DNA of 8,908 nt from JBBQBQ01 sp038317685 (GTDB lineage: Bacteria; Desulfobacterota; Desulfuromonadia; Desulfuromonadales; DDH964), in assembly GCA_038317685.1 (NCBI GenBank), contig JBBQBQ010000138.1, positions 1 to 8,908 on the forward strand, read 5' to 3'. Positions 1 through 5,516 of this stretch are shown here, in pieces (position 1 is the stretch's first letter; every line of letters starts with the position of its first letter). Below the pieces are notes generated by a model. That model worked only from the letters and a program-made list of their open reading frames with translations. It ran no database searches and had not been told where the DNA came from. The translations under genes were made by a program, and so were the position numbers.

Positions 1-8
1 TTATCAAA

Positions 9-33
9 ATAATTGACATGAATTGTCAGGTAT
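9..33 (+). promoter_or_regulatory. Putative IscR type 1 operator upstream of cysE-iscR-iscS-iscU
   Basis: Seen: an interrupted palindrome ATAATTGACA-N5-TGTCAGGTAT, whose arms match as inverted repeats at 8 of 10 positions. Known: the E. coli type 1 IscR site is a 25-bp palindrome with half-sites ATASYYGAC and GTCRRSTAT. By hand alignment this sequence matches 20 of 25 positions, including both GAC/GTC cores and the outer ATA and TAT. The iscR gene two positions down the operon encodes a recognition region nearly identical to that of E. coli IscR, with Glu43 kept. Inference: [2Fe-2S]-IscR binds here and represses the operon, as in E. coli, by covering the -35 region. Confidence 0.78.
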
Positions 34-50
34 GATATCGATTGGCTAAT
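13..50 (+). promoter_or_regulatory. Candidate sigma-70 promoter for the cysE-isc operon
   Basis: A perfect TTGACA -35 box lies at 13-18, inside the IscR-like palindrome. The -10 box is ambiguous. TATCGA at 36-41 gives a 17-bp spacer but a weak match. GCTAAT at 45-50 would instead pair with TTGTCA at 23-28 over 16 bp. The attractive TATGAT at 31-36 is only 12 bp from TTGACA, too close for that pair. Transcription probably starts around 45-60, leaving a leader of roughly 55-70 nt before the TTG start at 117. Confidence 0.5.
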
Positions 51-56
51 TCGGGT

Positions 57-75
57 CAGGGAATGAGGTTCCCTG
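57..75 (+). promoter_or_regulatory. Perfect leader hairpin in the cysE 5' UTR
   Basis: CAGGGAA (57-63), loop TGAGG (64-68) and TTCCCTG (69-75) form a perfect 7-bp stem near the expected 5' end of the transcript. No T-run follows, so it is not an intrinsic terminator. It could stabilise the mRNA 5' end or be a control element; no known riboswitch class is recognised. It also sequesters the in-frame ATG at 63, which argues against that codon as the cysE start. Confidence 0.55.
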
Positions 76-105
76 TTACGAGTCCTGTCAACCACTGGAG
101 ATCAT

Positions 106-110
106 GGAGG
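106..110 (+). promoter_or_regulatory. Ribosome binding site deciding the TTG start of cysE
   Basis: GGAGG at 106-110 lies 6 nt before TTG at 117-119. The earlier in-frame candidates (TTG at 42, ATG at 63) have no properly spaced Shine-Dalgarno sequence and fall on the promoter/operator or the leader hairpin. Confidence 0.8.
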
Positions 111-116
111 CGGCCT

Positions 117-815
117 TTGATTCAGTCCTGGCGTGAAGATATCAAGGCAGTATTCGAGCGCGACCCTGCGGTGCGGAGCGTGTTCGAAGTCGTTTTCTGC
201 TATCCCGGGTTTCATGCCATGCTTTTTTATCGGGTGGCGCATTTCATGTGGACTCTCCGGCTCTACTTCCTCGGACGATTTATCTCCCATTGGGGACGGT
301 TTTTCACCGGCATCGAAATTCACCCGGGAGCCAAAATCGGGAGGGGCTTTTTTATCGACCACGGCATGGGAGTTGTCATCGGGGAGACCGCCGAGATCGG
401 TGATAATTGCACTCTCTATCATGGGGTGACCCTCGGCGGGACCTCCTGGGCCAAGGAAAAAAGACACCCGACCCTCGGAAACAACGTGGTGGTCGGTAGC
501 GGTGCAAAAATTCTCGGGCCTTTTACCGTTGGCGACAACAGCAAGATTGGATCGAATTCGGTGGTGGTCAAGGAAGTGCCGCCCAATTCGACGGTGGTTG
601 GGGTGCCGGGACGGGTGGTCCTCTCCGAGGGACAGGCAACCGAGACCAAAACCGACCTTGAACACGGGCGGCTCCCCGACCCGGAAGCCAAGGCGATTAG
701 TTGCCTGTTTGATCAAATCCGGGTATTGGAACGCCGGGTTCGTGAGTTAAGCGAAGAGCAGGCCGCATTGCGCGAACGGCTCGCCGAGACCCCGCCGGCG
801 CTGAAGAGGGTCTGA
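117..815 (+). CDS. cysE: Serine O-acetyltransferase (short EpsC/NifP-type CysE)
   Basis: This cytoplasmic enzyme transfers acetyl from acetyl-CoA to L-serine, giving O-acetylserine, the precursor of cysteine. With the TTG start at 117 it has 232 residues and begins MIQSWREDIKAVFERDPA, as expected for the short bacterial form lacking part of the E. coli N-terminal helical domain. A left-handed beta-helix follows (about 65-168), with hexapeptide repeats, DHGMGVVIGETAEIGD and TLGGTSWAKEKRHP. By alignment with E. coli CysE, D81/H82 and H117 correspond to catalytic D157/H158 and H193. D16 matches D92, and E67 stands where E. coli has D143. The tail (about 190-225) is charged and heptad-like, a possible coiled coil. 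It is the first gene of the operon, 2 nt ahead of iscR, so cysteine precursor supply is tied to Fe-S assembly. Identity is secure; the start is well supported by GGAGG. Confidence 0.95.
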   Translation: MIQSWREDIKAVFERDPAVRSVFEVVFCYPGFHAMLFYRVAHFMWTLRLYFLGRFISHWGRFFTGIEIHPGAKIGRGFFIDHGMGVVIGETAEIGDNCTLYHGVTLGGTSWAKEKRHPTLGNNVVVGSGAKILGPFTVGDNSKIGSNSVVVKEVPPNSTVVGVPGRVVLSEGQATETKTDLEHGRLPDPEAKAISCLFDQIRVLERRVRELSEEQAALRERLAETPPALKRV

Positions 816-817
816 TC

Positions 818-1255
818 ATGCGCCTGTCCACCAAGGCCCAGTATGCCGTGAGGGCAATGGTCAGTCTCAACCTCTATGCCGAGGGGGGACCTGTCACCAT
901 GAAGGAAATTGCCGCGCGGGAAGAAATTTCGTTACCGTATCTGGAGCAGTTGTTCGTAAAATTGCGGCGCGGTGAGATTGTTCAGAGTGTGCGTGGGCCA
1001 GGAGGGGGCTATCGGCTTGCCCGTCCTGCCGAAGATATTCGGGTTGATCAGATCATCGACAGCGTGGAAGAGACTCTGGTTCCGGTTTCCTGCATGGACC
1101 AAGATGGACGTTGCCTCTGCGTTGATCATTGTATTACTCACAACGTATGGCAGGGTCTGGGCAACCGAATCCGTGGCTTTCTGGCCTCGATTACGCTCGC
1201 AGACCTGACTCGCGAGGCGCAGACCAATTTGAAGTTGGGAAAGTCAAATAATTGA
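818..1255 (+). CDS. iscR: Rrf2-family Fe-S regulator IscR
   Basis: This transcription factor senses Fe-S status and controls Fe-S biogenesis genes. Its 145 residues are an N-terminal winged helix-turn-helix (about 1-70), a dimer helix and a cluster-binding loop. The segment ISLPYLEQLF and the wing SVRGPGGGY almost match E. coli IscR, and Glu43, which discriminates DNA site types, is present. E. coli binds [2Fe-2S] through C92, C98, C104 and H107. Here C92, C99, C105 and H108 align, with one extra residue in the first spacing and an additional C101. It ends soon after the last helix and lacks the longer E. coli tail (162 aa). AGAGGG lies about 8 nt before ATG 818, within the end of cysE. Presence of both ligands and recognition residues favours IscR over CymR or NsrR. 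It probably represses its own operon through the site at 9-33. Confidence 0.94.
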   Translation: MRLSTKAQYAVRAMVSLNLYAEGGPVTMKEIAAREEISLPYLEQLFVKLRRGEIVQSVRGPGGGYRLARPAEDIRVDQIIDSVEETLVPVSCMDQDGRCLCVDHCITHNVWQGLGNRIRGFLASITLADLTREAQTNLKLGKSNN

Positions 1256-1297
1256 AAACTGCGACAGGTGATCTGTCCCTGAAAACAGTTTTTATTT
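1255..1297 (+). terminator. Hairpin with T-run between iscR and iscS (possible attenuator)
   Basis: AAAACTG (1255-1261) pairs with CAGTTTT (1286-1292), and GACAG (1263-1267) with CTGTC (1273-1277) inside it, separated by an asymmetric internal loop. TTTTTATTTC follows directly. The shape resembles a weak intrinsic terminator, beginning at the last base of the iscR stop codon. As iscS follows in the same direction with its own RBS, partial termination that lowers iscSU relative to cysE-iscR is a plausible role. The A-U-rich outer stem and internal loop make it weaker than the structure after iscU. Confidence 0.45.
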
Positions 1298-1314
1298 CTG
1301 GCCTGGCCCCTTGT

Positions 1315-1330
1315 CCATTGGCCATTGGCC
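1315..1330 (+). repeat. Short tandem repeat CCATTGG x2
   Basis: CCATTGG occurs twice back to back (1315-1321 and 1322-1328), followed by CC. The nearby GGCCTGGCC at 1300-1308 adds to a GGCC-rich patch. It lies between the hairpin and the iscS RBS. No function is apparent; a slippage duplication is the simplest explanation. Confidence 0.5.
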
Positions 1331-1352
1331 CGACTCAGTATGGAGGAATTTG

Positions 1353-2564
1353 GTGAAACATATTTACATGGATAACAATGCGACGACGGCCGTTCGCCCA
1401 GAGGTGCTCGAGGCCATGATTCCTTATTACCGCGAGCAATTCGGCAACCCGTCGAGCATCCACTGGGCCGGTCGGGCTGTTGGCGGAGCTATGGAAAAGG
1501 CTCGTGGGCAGGTTGCCAGGATGCTCAACTGTTCCCCAGCGGAAATCGTGTTCATTGCCTGTGGCAGCGAAGGCGATAATATGGCGATCAAGGGGACCGG
1601 ATACGCCCTGGCTGAAAAAGGAAAACATATCATTACGACCGCGGTTGAACACCCTGCGGTCCTTGAGACTTGTCAGTTCATGGAGAAACAGGGCTTTCAG
1701 GTCACCTACCTCCCTGTCGATCGTGATGGTATGCTTGACCTGCAGCGGCTTGAAGCGGCCATAACCGATCAGACGATTTTGATTTCAGTGATGTGGGCAA
1801 ACAACGAAACCGGGAACATCTACCCGATCGAGGAGATCGGGGCCATTGCCCGAAAATACAAAGTCAGGTTTCACAGTGACGCCGTACAAGCCGTAGGCAA
1901 GATTCCCGTCGATGTGCAGCGGGCCAATGTGGACCTGCTGGTCCTCTCGGGCCACAAGCTTGGTGCTCCCAAAGGGGTTGGTGCCATTTACATCCGCAAA
2001 GGCACACGCCTGACCCCGTTGCTCCACGGCGGGCATCAGGAACGCAATCGGCGGGCCGGAACCCACAACGTGGCGGGGATCGTCGGTCTTGGCTTGGCCT
2101 GTGAAATTGCCGAGTCAGAACTTGGGACTTATGCCAAGCAGGTCGGAAGGTTGCGCAACCGTTTGGAAGCCGGCATCCGGTCCAGCATCCCCGACATTAA
2201 ACTCAACGGTCACCCTGATCCGAAGCGGCGTCTTCCGAACACCCTCAATGTAAGTTTTGCCTATATCGAGGGAGAATCACTCCTTCTTAACTTTGATATA
2301 AAAGGAATTGCCGCAAGTTCCGGATCAGCATGCACATCGGGGTCTTTGGAACCGTCGCACGTCATGGGAGCTATGTGCGTCGATGTGGTTCTGGCCCATT
2401 CCAGTACCCGTTTCAGCCTCGGACGCGATAATTCCGAAGCCGACGTCGATTATATCCTCGAAATCCTGCCGCCGATTGTCCAGAGGTTGCGGGAGATGAG
2501 TCCTTTATACAACCGCAAAGAACCCTTGACCTGTGATGAATGCAACATAGTTCGGAAGCTGTGA
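1353..2564 (+). CDS. iscS: Cysteine desulfurase, NifS/IscS class I
   Basis: This PLP enzyme converts L-cysteine to alanine and holds the released sulfur as a persulfide for IscU, and probably for MnmA. GGAGG at 1342-1346 sits 6 nt before GTG 1353, giving 403 residues starting MKHIYMDNNATT, a typical NifS start; an upstream extension to 1311 is not needed. Key residues are H100 in VEHPAV, D176 in HSDAVQ, K202 (Schiff-base lysine) in SGHKLGAPKGVG, and the persulfide cysteine C327 in SSGSACTSGSLEPSHV. The long mobile loop around C327 marks class I. The C-terminus continues past the usual SPLY region and carries CDEC (394-397), an unusual small Cys pair. The style is closer to NifS than to E. coli IscS, but the operon has no visible nitrogenase genes, so a housekeeping role is likely. 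Either nifS or iscS would be a defensible name. Confidence 0.95.
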   Translation: MKHIYMDNNATTAVRPEVLEAMIPYYREQFGNPSSIHWAGRAVGGAMEKARGQVARMLNCSPAEIVFIACGSEGDNMAIKGTGYALAEKGKHIITTAVEHPAVLETCQFMEKQGFQVTYLPVDRDGMLDLQRLEAAITDQTILISVMWANNETGNIYPIEEIGAIARKYKVRFHSDAVQAVGKIPVDVQRANVDLLVLSGHKLGAPKGVGAIYIRKGTRLTPLLHGGHQERNRRAGTHNVAGIVGLGLACEIAESELGTYAKQVGRLRNRLEAGIRSSIPDIKLNGHPDPKRRLPNTLNVSFAYIEGESLLLNFDIKGIAASSGSACTSGSLEPSHVMGAMCVDVVLAHSSTRFSLGRDNSEADVDYILEILPPIVQRLREMSPLYNRKEPLTCDECNIVRKL

Positions 2565-2632
2565 CCTTCGGCTGGACGAAACCTTTTTCTGTGAGAATAG
2601 TCTGGCCCTGATTAGCGAACAAGGAGAGAACG

Positions 2633-3001
2633 ATGTATACCGAAAAAGTCATGGATCATTTTAGCAACCCCCGGAATGTGGGTGAAATCGAAAACGCTGA
2701 TGGTGTCGGAGAGGTTGGCAATGCCTCCTGCGGCGATATTATGAAAATCTTCCTCAAGGTAGAACATGCTGTCATCAAGGACATCAAATTCAAAACCTTC
2801 GGGTGCGGTGCGGCGATTGCGACCTCCTCCATGATCACCGAAATGGCTATCGGCAAAACGCTCGATGAAGCCATGGAACTGAGTAACGCGGCGGTAGCCG
2901 AAGCCCTCGACGGCCTGCCGGCGCAGAAGATGCACTGCTCAAACCTCGCGGCCGATGCCCTGCACGAGGCGATCAAGAATTATCGGGAGACGCATCCTTA
3001 A
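2633..3001 (+). CDS. iscU: Fe-S cluster scaffold IscU / NifU N-terminal-domain protein
   Basis: The scaffold on which sulfur from IscS and iron are assembled into [2Fe-2S]/[4Fe-4S] clusters. Its 122 residues equal the IscU domain alone; the ferredoxin and Nfu domains of full NifU are absent. Ligand motifs are GNASCGD (C33, D35), GCGAAIATSS (C58) and KMHCSNLA (C102). The segment before the third cysteine reads LPAQK rather than the LPPVK recognised by the chaperone HscA in E. coli. No hscA, hscB or fdx is seen in the window, so that interaction may be weak or absent. AAGGAGAG starts 12 nt before ATG 2633. The 68-nt gap after iscS shows no promoter or hairpin. A terminator follows within 51 nt, so this is probably the last gene of the cysE-isc unit. 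Confidence 0.94.
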   Translation: MYTEKVMDHFSNPRNVGEIENADGVGEVGNASCGDIMKIFLKVEHAVIKDIKFKTFGCGAAIATSSMITEMAIGKTLDEAMELSNAAVAEALDGLPAQKMHCSNLAADALHEAIKNYRETHP

Positions 3002-3051
3002 CGCCGGTCAGCGTGGCAATCTCTCGAACTAACGCGACTTGAGGGTCGGGT

Positions 3052-3094
3052 GAGGGTGGTCGGCGACACGAGACCGCCCTCCTTGTTTATTATT
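3052..3094 (+). terminator. Rho-independent terminator after iscU
   Basis: GAGGGTGGTC (3052-3061) pairs with GACCGCCCTC (3072-3081) over 10 bp, with one G-U wobble and a 10-nt loop. The T-rich CTTGTTTATTATT follows. It lies in the 140-bp gap between iscU and mnmA, the longest on the + strand, and probably separates the two transcription units. The T-run is interrupted, so readthrough into mnmA is possible. No clear promoter box is visible in 3095-3141. Confidence 0.75.
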
Positions 3095-3141
3095 GTCCAA
3101 TTTAGGGATGTTGCGCCTGGAAAACAGGTCGCGGAAGATTC

Positions 3142-4230
3142 ATGACGAAGATGAAGAGAAGACGGATGGTCGTTGCCATGAGCGGCGGGGTTGATTCGTC
3201 GGTGGCGGCGGCGTTGCTGGCGGAACAGGGCCATGAAGTCATCGGCCTGACGATGCAAATCTGGGACTATTCCACCTTTACCGCCGACCATGGCGAAACC
3301 TTCGGCACCTGCTGTTCCCTCGACGATGTTCACGACGCCCGACGGGTGGCTGAAACCATCGGCATTCCCTTTTATGTGGTCAACTTTGAAAAAGCTTTTC
3401 AACAGCAAGTCATCGACCGGTTTTGCGACGATTATTTTTCCGGCCGCACTCCGAACCCTTGCGTGCTGTGCAACCAGCGGCTGAAATTCGAGTTGCTGCT
3501 CCGCCGGGCTCGCGAGCTTGAGGCGGATTGGCTGGCGACTGGTCACTATGCACGGATTACTGAAGAAGGCGAGGGTTACAGCTTGCGCAAAGGGCTCGAT
3601 TTCTCCAAAGATCAGAGCTATTTCCTGTTCACTCTCGATCAGGAACAGATGCGCCGGGTGCGGTTTCCCCTGGGGGACTTGACCAAAGATCAGGTTCGGA
3701 GCCATGCGACACGTTTTAATCTGCCGGTTGCCGAAAAAGCCGAGAGCCAGGATATCTGTTTCGTTCCGGACGGTGATTACGTACGCTTTCTTGAAACTGA
3801 ACGGGGGCCGGGGAGGATGAATGGGGAGATCGTCCATGTCGCCACCGGCAAGGTCCTCGGCGCCCACCTCGGGACCTACCGATACACCATCGGCCAACGA
3901 CGGGGATTGGGTATTGCCTGGCCCCAGCCCCTCTTCGTGGTCGGCATCGATGCCGAAACTCGGCGGGTGCTGGTCGGTGAAAAGGAGCACCTTGCGGTCC
4001 ATTCGCTGATTGCCCACGATGTAGTCTGGGGGGCGGAAGTCCCGAACGCTCCCTTTCGTGCGGCTTGCCGAATCCGCTATCGGCACCAAGAAGTCCCGGC
4101 CATCATTGAACCATTGATCGGTGGTCAGGTGAGGGTGTCCTTTGACCAACCCCAGTATGGGGTGACTCCCGGTCAAGCGGCGGTCTTCTATGCCGGGGAG
4201 AAGGTCCTCGGGGGAGGTTGGATCGCGTGA
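3142..4230 (+). CDS. mnmA: tRNA-specific 2-thiouridylase MnmA
   Basis: MnmA adenylates C2 of U34 in tRNA Lys, Glu and Gln anticodons and replaces the oxygen with sulfur from a desulfurase. The 362 residues are of normal family length. The PP-loop SGGVDSS is at 14-20, NPCVLCN at 105-111, the tRNA-contact motif ATGHYARI near 132-139 and ESQDICFV at 201-208, with C-terminal beta-barrel domains from about 225. By comparison with E. coli (C102, C199), C110 should be the nucleophile and C206 the persulfide carrier. C107 is an additional cysteine, as in many non-enteric homologues, and a CC pair lies at 57-58. The start is uncertain: ATG 3142 has only GGAAG upstream, and ATG 3151 or 3166 would shorten the end by 3 or 8 residues. 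No tusA-E relay genes are seen, so IscS may be the direct sulfur donor. It overlaps mtaB by 4 nt. Confidence 0.95.
   Translation: MTKMKRRRMVVAMSGGVDSSVAAALLAEQGHEVIGLTMQIWDYSTFTADHGETFGTCCSLDDVHDARRVAETIGIPFYVVNFEKAFQQQVIDRFCDDYFSGRTPNPCVLCNQRLKFELLLRRARELEADWLATGHYARITEEGEGYSLRKGLDFSKDQSYFLFTLDQEQMRRVRFPLGDLTKDQVRSHATRFNLPVAEKAESQDICFVPDGDYVRFLETERGPGRMNGEIVHVATGKVLGAHLGTYRYTIGQRRGLGIAWPQPLFVVGIDAETRRVLVGEKEHLAVHSLIAHDVVWGAEVPNAPFRAACRIRYRHQEVPAIIEPLIGGQVRVSFDQPQYGVTPGQAAVFYAGEKVLGGGWIA
4212..4217 (+). promoter_or_regulatory. Ribosome binding site of mtaB inside mnmA
   Basis: GGGAGG lies 9 nt before GTG 4227, within the last codons of mnmA. It abuts the earlier TTG at 4218 with no spacing, so GTG 4227 is the likely start. 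The resulting GTGA overlap with the mnmA stop suggests coupled translation. Confidence 0.7.
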
Positions 4231-5516
4231 AAGGGACCGTGGCCATTGCCACCTTGGGATGCAAGACCAACCAGTTTGAATCGGCGGGGATGGAGGAACG
4301 GTTACGGGACGCCGGCTACCGGGTGGTTCCTTTTGAAGCCGGGGCCGACTTGGTGCTGATTAACACCTGTACCGTCACAGCGGCGACCGACAAGCAGTCC
4401 CGCAACCTGGTTCGCCGGGCGCGGCGCCTGAATGTTGCTTGCCGGGTGGTGGTGACCGGCTGCTATGCCCAAGTGAATCCTGAGGAACTGCGGGTCATTC
4501 CGGGGGTGGCACTGGTCCTCGGCAATCAAGAAAAACTCCGATTCCTGGAGTTGCTGGAGGGTGGCGCCGAGTTGGTCCAGGTCTCTCCGGCCCGCGATGA
4601 AACCGATGCCGCACCCCTGACGGTTTCTTATTTTGCAGAGCGTAGCCGAGCCTTTGTACAGATTCAGAATGGCTGCGACGCTTTTTGCAGCTACTGCATT
4701 ATCCCTTATGCCCGAGGGCGAAGTCGTTCGGTGCCGGTCGATGAGGTGGTCGATCAGGTGCGGAAACTGGTGGAAGGGGGCTACCCCGAAATTGTCCTCA
4801 CCGGAATCCACATCGGAGGCTACGGTCTCGACCTGGTTCCAGCAACCACCCTGCTGGAGTTGCTGCGACGGCTTTCCAGCCTAACCGGAGTTCGCAGGTT
4901 GCGACTCGGATCCCTGGAGCCGACCGAACTCCCTGATGAACTGATCGAGGAACTGGCTGGAAGCAGAATCCTCTGCCCGCACCTCCATCTTCCTTTGCAG
5001 GCCGGGAGCGACAGGGTGCTGCAACGCATGAACCGGCATTACGATACTCCCTTTTTTCGAAACCTCGTTGAGAAGGTTCATCGGCGCCTCCCTGATGGGG
5101 CGATCGGCCTTGATGTCATCGCCGGTTTCCCCGGCGAAACCAATGATGATCACAACGCCACCTTGGCCATGATCGAATCCTTGCCAGTCAGTCACCTTCA
5201 CGTCTTTCCATTCAGCCGCCGCCCGGGCACTCCTGCCGCCACTCTGCCTGACCAACTTTCCGGGGACCTGATTAAGGAACGGGCGGCCCAGCTGCGGACC
5301 CTCGGTGATCGCAAACGGGAGATCTTTGCCCGGCGTTTTATTGGGGAACGATTGGAAGTCGTGGTGGAAGGAGGTCCGGATCCGTTGCAGCGGCGGGGTG
5401 TGACTCGCAACTACCTTGTGATCCGATTTTCCGGGACGCCCGATCTGATCGGTGAAACTGCCTGGGTGCTGGTCATGGGCTGGCAAGAGGGTGAGCTGTG
5501 GGGGGAATTGACTTGA
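4227..5516 (+). CDS. mtaB: tRNA (t6A37) methylthiotransferase MtaB
   Basis: A radical-SAM enzyme that adds a methylthio group to N6-threonylcarbamoyladenosine at position 37 of ANN-decoding tRNAs, giving ms2t6A. With the GTG start it has 429 residues. The N-terminal methylthiotransferase domain has C12 (LGCKTNQFES), C48 (NTCTV) and C79 (TGCYAQ). The radical-SAM triad is C150, C154 and C157 in CDAFCSYCIIPYARGRSRS. The LTGIHIGGYG and HLHLPLQAGSD motifs and a C-terminal TRAM-like domain (about 370-429) complete the architecture. The order NTCTV, CDAFCSYC and GIHIGGYG fits MtaB (eukaryotic-like MiaB relative) better than MiaB or RimO. The enzyme carries two [4Fe-4S] clusters, so it is a client of the upstream Fe-S genes. 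Start GTG 4227 is set by GGGAGG and the 4-nt overlap with mnmA. Confidence 0.93.
   Translation: MKGTVAIATLGCKTNQFESAGMEERLRDAGYRVVPFEAGADLVLINTCTVTAATDKQSRNLVRRARRLNVACRVVVTGCYAQVNPEELRVIPGVALVLGNQEKLRFLELLEGGAELVQVSPARDETDAAPLTVSYFAERSRAFVQIQNGCDAFCSYCIIPYARGRSRSVPVDEVVDQVRKLVEGGYPEIVLTGIHIGGYGLDLVPATTLLELLRRLSSLTGVRRLRLGSLEPTELPDELIEELAGSRILCPHLHLPLQAGSDRVLQRMNRHYDTPFFRNLVEKVHRRLPDGAIGLDVIAGFPGETNDDHNATLAMIESLPVSHLHVFPFSRRPGTPAATLPDQLSGDLIKERAAQLRTLGDRKREIFARRFIGERLEVVVEGGPDPLQRRGVTRNYLVIRFSGTPDLIGETAWVLVMGWQEGELWGELT

Noticed and set aside
71..95. Possible second IscR site around CCTGTCAACC
   Set aside because: Only one half-site resembles the motif; the other arm has TAC instead of GAC at the required distance.
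42..116. N-terminal extension of cysE from TTG 42 or ATG 63
   Set aside because: It lies directly after the operator and over the leader hairpin, has no spaced RBS, and adds residues not expected in this family.
102..716. Minus-strand open frame opposite cysE
   Set aside because: No family features or RBS, and fully covered by a well-supported gene.
2998..4176. Long minus-strand open frame (392 codons) opposite mnmA
   Set aside because: Its translation shows no recognisable domain, while the + strand encodes an intact MnmA. It is a shadow frame of GC-rich coding DNA.
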